Assembly: GCF_921293095.1 (NCBI RefSeq)
Contig: NC_060257.1
Location: forward strand, 55,650,968-55,714,967
From: Ischnura elegans
Lineage: Eukaryota > Arthropoda > Insecta > Odonata > Coenagrionidae
DNA: 64,000 nt
Reading direction: 5' to 3'
Shown here: piece after piece, positions 12,531-22,988 of the stretch
How positions within the stretch are numbered: position 1 is the stretch's first letter
Layout of the letters: each line of letters opens with the position of its first letter
Position numbers and translations under genes: made by a program
Notes under the pieces: model-generated
Databases searched by the model: none
What the model was told of the DNA's origin: nothing
Seen by the model: only the letters and a program-made list of their open reading frames with translations

Positions 12531-12850
12531 CGAAATTCTCGGGGTTTAAATGACCCAGGGAAAGGATTTGGCACCCTACCCTGAATTTGCGAATTCCGAA
12601 CGCCTTGACTTAGTTCAAGATGAGCTCTACCCTCACTCATCCAAACCAATCCACGGGTTGAAGAACTGAGTGAGTTTTCATTTCCCTACTCCCTTGTCAG
12701 ACGCGCTCGCTTTCCAGACTCATGCCAAGCACACAGGACAGTGAGATACGGTCAGGCCAGAAACTCGGGGAGTACAAAGTACAGGAAAATAATATCATGC
12801 AAGTAAAACTACTAATTAGTAGAAAAATAACTAACAGTTATGCTTAATGG

Positions 12851-12945
12851 GTGAATGATTATTTTCTCTGTGGATTTTTCGCGCAATTTGTGCATTGCGG
12901 GTGACTCCGTAAATATATCACCGTAGCTAGTCCCGGTATTCTTAA
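12851..12945 (+). repeat. SINE-B tail, headless copy
   Basis: The segment GAATGATTATTTTCTCTGTG through CTAGTCCCGGTATTC matches the tails of the SINE-B copies at 44514-44606 and 54362-54535. The tRNA-like head is absent. Conserved words in order are CTCTGTGGATTTT, CATTGCGGGTGACTCCG, TATCACCG and TAGTCCCGGTAT. Confidence 0.75.
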
Positions 12946-15930
12946 AACGAAAAGTTAGTTTAGTAAGTGATTCATGCATGCGTCATAACATACCAAGAAA
13001 TGCATGCAGTTAGCTAGTTTTGACACTTGTAACAAGTTATTAACTATGCATGAAGAGCCTATTTTATCTAGTCTGAGTCAAGATATCCTAGAGCTGAACT
13101 ATCGCAGGTGTCCATTACCGTGCACGAAAAAAACGACGTCTTAAATACATCGGTTCTGCAGTCTATTTCCCTAATCTAATCCTTGTGAATGTTTTACTAT
13201 AATATTTAGGCCCTCTCAAAGTATCTAGACTCTAGTAAGACTATATATTTTCAGGTGTGACTTGTGCGTAATTACCCGTGTTTTTTTCCTGGGGTATTTG
13301 TTTATTTTTAGAGAAAATCATGGCAAAATTCAGCCCTACTTGGAATAGAGGCGGTCAGAAAATTGAGGCTATGTTAGATATACGGTGATGTCTACAACGC
13401 AGTTTTCTGAAAAAGGACGTGTCACATCCTTCTTAAGGGTGTTCTATACCTCCGCGAAAAACGGCTCTGCAGACTTCAGGTTGCTCGCCATTTGCTCGCT
13501 TATTATACACTCTGGAGAGAACTTGTTTTGGATATGGTTTAAGCTAAGATTATTGTTATTGGCAAGTTAAAAAAAATTATTTGAAAAGCATTTATTAATT
13601 AGTTATTTGCGCTGAAAAACACAATAAAACGCCTGTTTTCTCGATGTAATTCTACCACGTAGAAAATGCGATTTGAATTTTTTTTTCGGGAAATGAGAAC
13701 ATTCATCCTTCTTCTTGGAAATAAGATACGTTTCATCAATTTAATATTTGTAATAACGACACTATAGCTCAATTTCCCGAGCGTGTTTTCTCAACGTCAA
13801 GCGCTTACGATCTTTTCTTCCATGGCGCTGCTGTATGATCCCCCACTCTCGGTGAAAGAGCTTCTCACCCCACAGCAGTCTCTCTCACTACCTCCCCTCC
13901 ATCGTCTCTTGTGTCCCCTACATCTGTTTTTTTTTCCTCTATGCTTTCCTCGACCTAAGAAGCCCGTCTGACCCGTGGTCGGGCCCCAGCAGGCCAACAG
14001 TTTTTTTCGTTATTATCCGAAGCCCTGTGTTCTTGTGTTGCGAGCGGCATGTTTGAAACGGGGCTAGCGCGAGTTTTCAAGTTTTCTGTTCTTATGCATG
14101 GAAAGTGAAAGGAAATCAAAGAGGAAGCATATCTTTTGTGGGAAGGTGGAAAAGAAGTACTAGGAATAATGGTGAATGTATAAATCCTTTTTAAGTGTGC
14201 TACATTATTAACAGTTAGTATATCTTTAGACACGTATTTTCATCCACGTAAAATCTGTAAAAACGTGATGCAGCTAAGAAATAGACTATCAAATTATTTT
14301 AACCATTTTAGTCATTACAAACCTGCAATAATAGATGTTATTTACACTACAGAAGGAGAAACTGCTTTAAAGTAAGTACCTACCTCTCGATAATTTATTG
14401 GCTGTGACTATAATATATTAATTTTTTGTAACCAAGCATTGAAAATAAGATGAATACAGAGAATATACTGCACATTATCAATTAGATTCTAGGTTGCACC
14501 ATTGCCTTTTAAGTTCTTGCTGACGCTAACCAAGAATAAATATTTCACCGAGTAGGTAATATAACGTGCATATCTTCATTTCGTGTCTAAATATTTTCAA
14601 AAGTAACCGTTATGTCATCAAAACACGATATGAAAGTATCACGTTGGTTTATTTGTCTCGTATTTCCGACATATATGTTTCTCGATAACTTGCAATCGAG
14701 GGAGAAAACTTCGAAAAGTTATTTTCTTATAAAAATATTCTTATTTATTAAAATTACTATTATTAATCATTACATGAGTCACCCAAAAGAAAGAATTTGA
14801 ACTTGAACCACCGTATCACTAAGCAGGGGTTGATGTTTGGTCGATGTAATACAGCGACGACGTCTAGATGACCGAATTTAATCTTTAACTAGGTATCTAT
14901 CTAACTATTTGCGTAAATATGCTTGTTGTATGCAAAAATTAGATACACGAGATCCAATGAACCTGCAAACCAGTTTTACAAGTATAAGACAAGAATTTTA
15001 CTTGTGTAGCAGGAGTGACGAGAAAACAAACAATACACACGGATAAAACTCGAATGTGGGGTATTTATTTCGCTCGAGTGAAGTTATGCAAACTAACTTC
15101 GCGTTATATCTCTCACCAACAACCTGTTTCACGTGCTGCTTACACTCTTCTGAGCGATTGATTCTCTCAATGAATTGTTCTCACTACAGGTCGTAATGAA
15201 CCGAAACTCTGATGATGAATGCAACTTTTCTCAGAAGTGGGCGGCAACTTCCGCGATTTTTCAATGCTAATTTTTGTGAGAATGACTGAACGAGGTAGTT
15301 AGTTATTTTTACCTATCCATCGACCGAGTTATTAACTAAAATTAAGATTTCGTGCCAGAGTAAACGACCACATTGCGATATAAATATGCGACACTTCATG
15401 TAAAATACTAGTGCGCAGGATCAGGTAGACTCATTATATTTAACTGTTGAAATTATTAGGCATAATAAGACGTCTAGAAGTTTATGACAACTAAATGTAA
15501 TTTCATTAAAAGTTCTTCAGTTTAGAATGATACTAATATCACCGCAGAGCGGTTGTAGTCATTGGGAAGAAACTAAAATTTCTCAGGAGCATTACCCGAT
15601 CAATTTTTCTCTACCCCTCGAGTACACTGTATGACCCTTCCGGGATGGAACCCTGGATTGAAGTTAGGTCTTGTACTTAATATGTCTCCCATTTTTTTAA
15701 TTTCGAAGGGAATTTTAGGTCTTATACTACACTATCATTTAATATGAATGAGAATACATATATACCAAGACTGTTATTTGCCACGAAAAAAACATTTCGC
15801 TTATGTTAGCCGCGATTCAAACCCAGATTGCCGGTCCGTTACATTACCAAGTTATTTTTTCTAGGCGAATCTTAGACACAAGTAAAAAGAGTCATTGAAG
15901 AGTCAGTGAATTTCATATTCAAGGAAAAAG
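12946..15930. other. AT-rich stretch, nothing recognised
   Basis: No recognisable gene. At about 13780-14000 there is a pyrimidine-rich, slightly GC-richer patch with overlapping frames on both strands, but no motif. The 16-base word CTTAAGGGTGTTCTAT at 13432 recurs inverted near 21802. Confidence 0.35.
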
Positions 15931-15937
15931 GTTGCTT

Positions 15938-16025
15938 CGTGGTATAAGTGGTAGCATATTTAACCGGCCATCGGGGATATCCGGGTTCGAATCCCAGGTT
16001 AGTCAAATGATTTTTTCATGTCGAT
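15938..16025 (+). repeat. SINE-B copy with tRNA-like head
   Basis: TGGTATAAGTGGTAGCA fits an A box and CCGGGTTCGAATCCCAGG fits a T-arm and B box (GGTTCGAATCC). It is followed by AAATGATTTTTTCATG, which matches the start of the SINE-B tail at 54500. The 5' and 3' ends of the tRNA-like part do not pair into an acceptor stem, so this is a SINE relic and not a functional tRNA gene. Confidence 0.7.
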
Positions 16026-16680
16026 TATCATACTTATTTAACTATGCACTAGTGTATTTAACTATGCACTCGTGCGCGTGACTGCGTACAAATTTGCTTG
16101 TTCAATGTAGTACTTTGTATGAGTGAGAGCACAAAACCTTTTGCATGTGACGCTGGAATATCCTCTTTTACGAATAACTCTAACCATTACACGGTAGATA
16201 ATTTTTAGTTGCCGTTCCATGCTTAACAACTTTATTTGGTAGAATGATTAATGATTTTCAAAACGCTCTACATAAAAACATATACTTAATTCAACTTACA
16301 AATAAAATCCGAAGATTCAAACGTGATGGAGCGGAATTTTTCCATATTGAAAGAAACACTTGCAATTTTCCACGATTATAAGAAAAGTTAATGTGACCTA
16401 GATTTCAATGTTATAACAACATCTTCAACGTACAAATTGTGTGTAATTCATTCAATGTATCTTCTTGGGACTAAGCTATGTCTGATTACGAACTAATGGA
16501 TTCGACTTTGCCAACATTTGGCCCGCTTTAATTTCGTAGGGGATAAATTATTTCTAATGCCTTTACTAATTTACTTTGAAAAACTGCGAGAAATATTCCT
16601 CCTTCCGTTAATTATGTAAAAGATAAGGATCATACGATCGATATTCATGGAAAAAGGTTCCGCGCTAAATAAAAGGATAA
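16026..16680. other. AT-rich stretch, nothing recognised
   Basis: Aside from a short local repeat of TATTTAACTATGCACT at 16035-16070, nothing recognisable was seen. Confidence 0.4.
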
Positions 16681-17668
16681 TTATGGTAAAGCTTGAGACT
16701 AAGCCGGTAGATACCGTAGTGGTACATGTTAACATACCTACGACGGACTACTAGGATGAAGAAGTTAAAGACGTCTATGAAGATATCACAGCAGTAATCA
16801 AACAGGTAAGAGGTGAAGAAAACCTTATAATTTTAGGTGATTGTAAGGAGAAGGCTTTGGGTGTCAATATTAACGGAGAGAAAATAGTATGCTACGATTC
16901 GCTGACGACATAGCAGTCATAGCCGAGACAGAGAAGAATTTTAAGAAGACTTTGACAAATATATAAAGGAATATGGCCAGATATCAGTTGAAAATCAACA
17001 AAAGGAAGACTAAGATATTAGTATGGAGCAAAAGAGAGGAGGCTAGGACAAACATTAAGCTAAGAAATCAAAAGTTAGAAGAGGTGAAAGCGTTTTCTTA
17101 CCAGGGAAGCCGAATTACCAACGATGGAAGAAGCAAGAAAGAAATAGTAGAATAGCGCTGGCGAAGAGGGCTTACTACAAAAAGATGAATCTTCTTACAT
17201 CTGAGAATACAAGCATAGAAGTAAGGAAACAATTCATCATATGCTACATATGGAGTATGATTCTCTAAGGAAGTGAGGCTTAGACGTTGATAGCAGCAGA
17301 GAAGTCAAAGAGTGGAAGCATTCGAAATGTGTTGCTACCGAAGAATGATGAATATAAAATTGATCGAACGTGTAAATAATGAATGAGTGCAAAAAAAGTG
17401 GGATAAAAAATAAGACTTCTAAAAACCTTAAGCAGAAGACGGGACAACTTACTTGTCCACATTATGAGACCTGATAGCCTGATGAAAACATTCATAGAAG
17501 GACAAGTGAAAGGGAAGAATGGCAAGGGACGCTCCCGAATGAGTTACATTGGACAGGTTATAAAGGATGCAAAAGGGAAGACATATGTCGCTATAAAGAG
17601 GCTAGCGGGTAGGAGAGACGAATGGAGAGCTGCGTCAAATCAATCTTAGGATTGTTGACTAATAATTA
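16681..17668 (+). pseudogene. non-LTR retrotransposon N2, internally deleted EN-RT copy
   Basis: The first part encodes endonuclease-like sequence (VKLETKPVDTVVVHV, then EENLIILGD). It then jumps directly to the last RT core motif, MLRFADDIAVIAETE, starting at 16889. The thumb and C-terminal region follow: YQLKINKRKTKILVWSKREE from 16978, GRSKKEIVE to 17152, and then, in broken frames, SLMKTFIEGQVKGKNGKGRS and EWRAASNQS ending at 17646. Between the endonuclease GD motif near 16840 and FADD, the rest of the endonuclease and most RT motifs are missing, so a large internal deletion has joined the two. Several stops and frame changes show it is dead. It is the longest N2 copy in the window. Confidence 0.85.
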
Positions 17669-18127
17669 TGATCTCAAACCTATAATCCCTCGGTACCTAG
17701 AAGAGCAGAAATATTGAGAAGCACACTAGTCCAACAACTTTTACTATTGCCCAAATGTAGCAGTATGAATTTTGTCAACACATTGGCATTAATATCTACT
17801 ATTGGAATAAGAGAGAGATTCTTCTGTAGGACAATATTGGATGTAATTTTTTTATTTTAAACTACATTTTGATAGCATTAAAATTAAAATTCTCTCTCAT
17901 TTCACAGGCCCGTAATGTCGGCTTTCGAACTCAGAAGGTCTTGTTTATTGAAGTGAGGAACAGATACTGCTGTATTTGTGCGAGAAGTAGCGATACAAAA
18001 TCGGAGGTGAAAGAGCAATGCTACAAAAATTGGAGCAAATCCTCGACAGCAATGGAAGCTGACATATTAGTCGAAGGGTTCGAAACAGGTATAAAGATGC
18101 GCGAATTAAAATATCATTGGATAATTG

Positions 18128-18204
18128 GTACGATAATATAAGGCACGGAATAATTCAGTGTTATTGTTCTGGAAGATACTATAATACTATCATTTCATTC
18201 GTAG
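18128..18204 (+). other. inferred 77-bp intron in the Mutator-like sequence
   Basis: The donor is G|GTACGA and the acceptor ATTCGTAG|G. The unspliced frame runs into a stop at 18139, whereas joining 18127 to 18205 continues the frame into a motif conserved in the family. Inferred from sequence only. Confidence 0.7.
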
Positions 18205-18250
18205 GTGATGGCGACAGCAGCGTTACGAAGAAATTGATTGAAGTACCACC

Positions 18251-18292
18251 CTACGGTATCAACTGCCCAGTACTGGGCAGTTGATACCGTAG
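18251..18292. repeat. perfect 42-bp palindrome with no spacer
   Basis: The left arm CTACGGTATCAACTGCCCAG is followed by a central TA and then its exact reverse complement, ending at 18292. The symmetry stops exactly at both ends. One arm is in frame with the Mutator-like exon; the other acts as an insertion of about 19 bases that shifts the frame. Confidence 0.97.
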
Positions 18293-18512
18293 TAGAGTGC
18301 ATAAATCATTTATTGTGCAACTACTGCAACAGGTGGAGGGAAATCGCAAAGAAATTAAACATAATACGGGAAGGGTATCAGTCGCTTTGCGTCGGAAAAG
18401 GGAGACAATATCCCATGGAAAGGGACACATTTTCGTTCTTCGGCCGATACTGTAACACTGGACGGAAAAAATAATTTTTTCTCGAGCCCTGGTACCAATC
18501 CTGCTGATTCTT

Positions 18513-19357
18513 ATATAAAATGACCACCTGAATCCGAATATGACATCCGTTTTCCTCCATCACCCACAATTTTTTGGGGGAAGGTCCCCCTATAATTTTC
18601 ATCAATTTTGCAATAATTTGGAGGAATGAAAAGGATTATTTTAGAATTTATATTTCTTATTTGGCTTTTGAGAGTATAAAAGTTCTAAAACATGATAATT
18701 AATGGTAAGGATGTATATTTAGGGGGATTAGTTTCCGTTAATGACTAAAAAAAAAACACTTTAAAAATCATCTTTTTTAATCCAATGAAAATATAAAATC
18801 TCAGTTTTATATTCTGCATGGAACCAAAAAGTATTACATTTCTTTTTTTTTAGCTGCGAAATCAAGAGAATTGCCGTCCAATCCTTAGCAGGAGAGGCAC
18901 TGCGAGGGCCAGAGTAGTAAAGTGAATCTTCCGAGCTATTGCTACATATTTTAATTATTGTTGCTATGCTATACAGCAAAATATTTTTATTAATACTGCT
19001 GTTTCTTGCTGTTATGTATTATTATATTTCGGGGAGGATGATGTGAAATAGAAGCTGGAAATGTTTTAAAATACGTGAAAATTTGCGAAAAATAGCAAAA
19101 TTGGTCATTTTAATGCGTTATTACACAATTTACGGATACTAATTTCCCTCAAATCTACATCTTTACCATTAATATTATTTTTTCAGAATTTTGCACCCCT
19201 CAAAACCCCTAGGAAAAATTTAAATGCTAAAATAATCCTTTTAATTTCTCCAAATGACCGAAAAGTGGTAAAAATTGGAGGGGGGGAGTTCCCCCAAAAA
19301 TGGTGGGTGATGGAGAAAAACAGAGTTCATATTCGGATTTAGGAGGTCATTTTACAT
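18513..19357. mobile_element. foldback element, 845 bp with ~230-bp inverted arms
   Basis: The left arm (18513-18742) is repeated in inverted orientation at 19130-19357. Matching blocks include TATAAAATGACC, CATATTCGGATT, GTGGGTGATGGAG, CTTCCCCCAAAAA versus GTTCCCCCAAAAA, CTAAAATAATCC and GGTAAGGATGTA versus GGTAAAGATGTA. Divergence between arms is perhaps one fifth. The spacer of about 390 bp is AT-rich and non-coding. No clear target-site duplication was found. The element separates the Mutator-like exons from the piggyBac remnant and seems to interrupt the latter near 19360. Confidence 0.85.
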
Positions 19358-19371
19358 GTGCATTCGAAGGA

Positions 19372-20450
19372 ATTATAATTTGAGCAAAGCTGATCATTTG
19401 AATCCACACCCCCTTCATAGTTTTGTAAAATGATATAATGTCAGAAAGCATTTTGTTACCACTTGAGGCAGTAATACTTGCGTCATGGATAATGGCAGAA
19501 GTAAGTACTATACGGATTTTATTGAAACGTAGGTATTACAATGCGGAAATATCGGGAGTAAAGCCAAAAAGGGAAGGATGTAAGACAAGGGCATACCCAG
19601 GTTCATAACTAGGGGGGGGGGGGGGGGGGCAAGCCATAGTCTAGAAGAGGGCGCAAGCCAAGTTGTGACATTTTAGCATGGAAAAGGTGAATGAAACAAA
19701 TATTTTAAGAAAATTATAGCAGCACATTATTAGATTATGATATCATTTCCTAGAAAAAATATTTTTATTTTACTTACATATCTTATACCTACTAATGCAT
19801 ATCATTTTTCGTGAGTTTAAAGAAAATTTGTTGAATACTTTCGTTTCAAATCAGTACTGATTTTGATGAAAGACTTTTGCGATTTTTGCCTCTTGAGGGG
19901 GGGCAGCTGCCCCCCCTGCCCCTCGCCTATGATGTAAGGTTCTATTTTTTCTTGGGGGAAATTCAGGAGGAACGTCTGCTTTGTTCTTACTCATCGTCCT
20001 TACTGTAGCCAATCTGTTTTTGATAAAGTTCTACTGTTAAAGGCATGCTGGTACACCAATTGTTACTGGTAATATTTCTTCCTCTGCATTCAATGTGCTC
20101 TGCTAAGCGTTTGGCAATTTCATGAGGTGAATTGGATTCTTTGAAAGGGCATCTGGCTACGTGCCCATATAAATTTCAATTTTTAGGTAAATTTTCCTAG
20201 CATCCACCACAGCAATGACTTCAATACCATATATCTTTTGCTTTTGGATAGATACTGCGTTACAGGACATCGGCCTCGAAATGGTATAAGTTGGTCAAGG
20301 ATCGTGATGTACTCTGATGGTGTATTTGTAAATTCAATTTTTTTTGGATATTTTATTAATGAACTCAGTAACTGCGGCTTACTAGTCAATTTTCTTACTT
20401 TGTAGTCTAGTGCTAAGGTTATAAAATCTAATGCACCGTAGAAAAAAAAT
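19372..20450 (-). pseudogene. piggyBac-like transposase remnant with nested MITE
   Basis: Read on the minus strand, segments follow piggyBac-family order. SEYITILDQLIPFRGRCPVT (around 20330-20270) matches the TVDEQL-x-x-FRGRCP motif, with the acidic residue displaced. IYGIEVIAVVDARK keeps a catalytic-region VVDA. The next segments are CPFKESNSPHEIAKRL, RGRNITSNNWCTSMPL, SKNKADVPPEFPPRKN, SLFGFTPDIS and IRIVLTSAIIHDASI, and finally FYKTMKG and SNDQLCSNYN. Several frame changes and stops are needed. A MITE at 19586-19931 splits the coding remnant between PPRKN and SLFGFT, and the foldback element truncates its 3' side. The N-terminal part is missing or unrecognisable. It is inactive. Confidence 0.82.
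19586..19931. mobile_element. hAT-like MITE family M2, copy 1
   Basis: The element begins CAAGGGCATACCC, contains an 18-base G tract, and ends TGCCCCTCGCCTATG. Flanking octamers are ATGTAAGA (19578-19585) and ATGTAAGG (19932-19939). It is related in inverted orientation to the element at 42841-43120, sharing TAAGAAAATTAT, AACAAATATTTT-like and GTTGTGACAT-like stretches. Insertion into the piggyBac remnant is inferred from transposase-like sequence resuming on both sides. Confidence 0.75.
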
Positions 20451-20539
20451 CCGATAGCCCAGTGTACGGGAAAAAATTTGATAGACTTCTTTGCTCCAAA
20501 TCTCCCTAATATCAACACGGGAAATTTTATACGCACCTG

Positions 20540-22714
20540 AGAGAAAAACGGGGACTAATAAGAGCTAGTTAATCATCTTCACTCAACTGCCTAGTATCAC
20601 GATCTCTTGCATAATTTCCAGAAACAGAATTAAAGTAGAGATTTGTGATTTTCACAATTATAACTAATAATTCTGCGCAAAAAGAGGCGAAATGCTGATG
20701 ATTCATCACACACACTTTTTGCACATGGGTGTATTCCAGGAAGATGAGTCATCGGCGATTTCATCAAGCCAAATGCGAGCGAATGAATTTTAATCGTCTT
20801 CACGATGGATCGGAAGCGAGAATAAATTGTAACACTTTCGGTCGCATCGGGTCAAAACTTCGGTTGCAGCAAAACTAGGGAACACTTTGAATATTAAACG
20901 TTACTTAGAGTTAGAATTACAAGAAATTAGAGACCAGAAAAACTCTAGTTCGAACGGCATCATTTTATTAAAAAAACATCGAAGAAAAAGTCAATGTGAC
21001 CCGATGCGATCTATTCAGGGTTTTTGGCCTTATTAAAGCTGTATGTGATGTCTGATGCAATATGCAATTTATGATGTTCCTACCATATAAATCAATAAAT
21101 ATTAAAGATGATAGAAAATCAATTTTCGTTCATTCATTATTTGTCATTTGTCTCATTAGTGTTCTCCCTGCAGCGCTATGATTACTGAATAAACATGTTT
21201 CGGAAAGTAACTGTATTGAATACACGTTTTCAAATGGACGTGGGTGATTACTATTTCATTCATACTGAGGAATAACGTAAAAATGTAAAGTTGTACTTAA
21301 AAAAAAGTTTCACGAAGTACGCGCATTTCGGTTAGCGTAATTGACTTTTACGATTTTTTGAATAGCACTTAACAATTTTGTGATATGAACGTTGACCAGC
21401 TCTCCCCTTCCAGGAGAGTCGGATAAGGAGAGAACAATGCAAGTAATCGCCTTTCTTCATAGAAGCCGGCCGCACTTCCCAGCCTCGTCGAGAGCGTGCG
21501 TATTTGGATTCTTCCAAGAAAAGGCAACCGAGTGGCTGAAGTGGGACTAATGCCGCCAGAGAGCAAAAATCAACCTCCGAATCCTGACTATTCTCAATAT
21601 CGCCCCTCCGCAGTGAAACTTGATACAGCGTCGGGTGTTTTTTTCGGTCGGAGCGAAGCTCGACCCCTCCTCCTTTCCTTTTTTTTCCTTCAATCAGCGA
21701 CTCCTCCCCTCCACCCAAGGAGGCTTCCCATTCCACTGGCCGTAGCGGCCGACTTCGCAACTAAAATTCGGCGACGGTTGAATTTGGATTTTTGAATTAG
21801 GATAGAACACCCTTAAGTCATGCCGATTTAAAAAAATAAAGCCAGCAGTCCGTGTTGGGTGACAGATTTAAACGTAATTGGATCGTTGCTTGGCGCCTGC
21901 TGCGGAGATAATTAATTTTTTGTTGAATTCCTTATTTATTTTCCTTTGCTCGGCAATTGGTCCAAGCTAAAAAAAATGCTTGGTGCATCCCTCGTGAGAT
22001 TTAAATATTACCATGGTAAAAAATGGGCACTACACCCGCCAGTTTATCATCAAATGAATGTGGTAATCAAAATAAAAAATGTTGAATGACAATGGCTCTA
22101 AGTTGATCAAAAATTACGAACTAAATTCAAAACCGCTTTAAAATGAAGATATCACTGCCATTTTTGCGAATTACCCCTCGTGACTTCTTCCGATTTTATG
22201 ACCTTAACGTCGCGCTTGAGGGAAAGTGATTATCGTGAGATGATGGAATCGTTGCGGTTGCGGATATGAAGTTTCCAAGGCCACACGTTTGAATACTTTT
22301 CTGAGAGGATCCAAGAATTTGTAAGGACACTGTATCAAGTGATTTGAATCCTTACTTGGGAACTACGATGTGAAACAGGTTAACATTCAATCCAGACGCT
22401 AACAATAATCTGTGGTATAATTTTATTCCTTATGAACAGTTTGATGTGCACATAAAATGTGTTAAAGTTCCAGGAACTTAGAAACTGAGGTATTGGTGTA
22501 ATATAGTGTTTATTTCAGTTAATTTTTCTTTGCTTAGTTCGACGCTAGTTGTTGTTTCTAGATGTTAAGCGATAATGATAATCAATGCGTTATTTTATGC
22601 TGCGTTGACTGGGAATTTTTCCCGTCAGTTTTTGATCCCTCTCAGATCTGACGTGGGCATCTAGAAATATATCAATACGGCATAGTTGTTGACATTTGTT
22701 GATTGTCTGTTTAG
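20540..22714. other. no recognised gene; GC-rich island at 21.4-21.8 kb
   Basis: The DNA is AT-rich apart from 21370-21780, where frames on both strands stay open (142 codons on the minus strand, 99 on the plus). Neither product has a motif I know, and both carry low-complexity charged or serine-rich stretches. From 21800 to 22714 nothing was recognised. Confidence 0.35.
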
Positions 22715-22722
22715 TTACTATA

Positions 22723-22980
22723 CAGGGACGCCGACTTACAAAAAATATTGGGGGGCCCAAACCGGGGATCTTTCCCCGGGAAATTTTGTAAGTAGTGAGT
22801 TTTAAGTTTTTAAGCATTTTAGAAGAGTCATATGATCAACATTAGAGCACTGAGAACTCTAATCTCGATATAAGGACACTCCGGGGAAAATCGACAAGCC
22901 TGACACTTTTTTCCTCACACCCATAACGAATTATTGTGGGGGCTCGGGCCACCTCAAGTCCCATTGAGTCGGCGCCACTG
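22723..22980. mobile_element. hAT MITE family M3
   Basis: This 258-bp element begins CAGGGACGCCGACT and ends AGTCGGCGCCACTG, which are imperfect 14-bp inverted repeats. It is flanked by a perfect 8-bp duplication, TTACTATA, at 22715-22722 and 22981-22988. It is non-coding. The perfect duplication indicates a comparatively young insertion. Confidence 0.93.
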
Positions 22981-22988
22981 TTACTATA

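Larger units (their letters stand above)
17908..18475 (+). pseudogene. Mutator-like transposase domain, two exons, frame broken by a palindrome
   Basis: Exon A (17908-18127) encodes ARNVGFRTQKVLFIEVRNRY, then CCICARS, CYKNWSKSSTAMEADILVEG and so on. These match, from memory, the arthropod Mutator-like transposase domain with a conserved YC-x-IC, KNW-x-x-SS-x-AME, D-I-x-VEGF pattern. Exon A is preceded by a good 3' splice site (TTTCACAG, ending 17907). A 77-base GT-AG intron is inferred at 18128-18204; removing it in phase 1 gives IIGDGDSSVTKK, restoring the family's GDGDSSV motif. Exon B continues to PPYG and then, in a different frame, VVECINHLLCNYCNRWREI to about 18410. The frame change coincides with a perfect 42-bp palindrome at 18251-18292. 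Upstream exons were not found. It could be a decayed transposon or a once-domesticated gene. Confidence 0.75.

Noticed and set aside
15938..16025. Functional tRNA gene
   Set aside because: A and B boxes are present, but the acceptor stem cannot form and the downstream sequence matches a SINE tail.
21332..21760. 142-codon minus-strand frame with an overlapping plus-strand frame
   Set aside because: Opposing frames open together suggest GC composition and not coding; no domain recognised.
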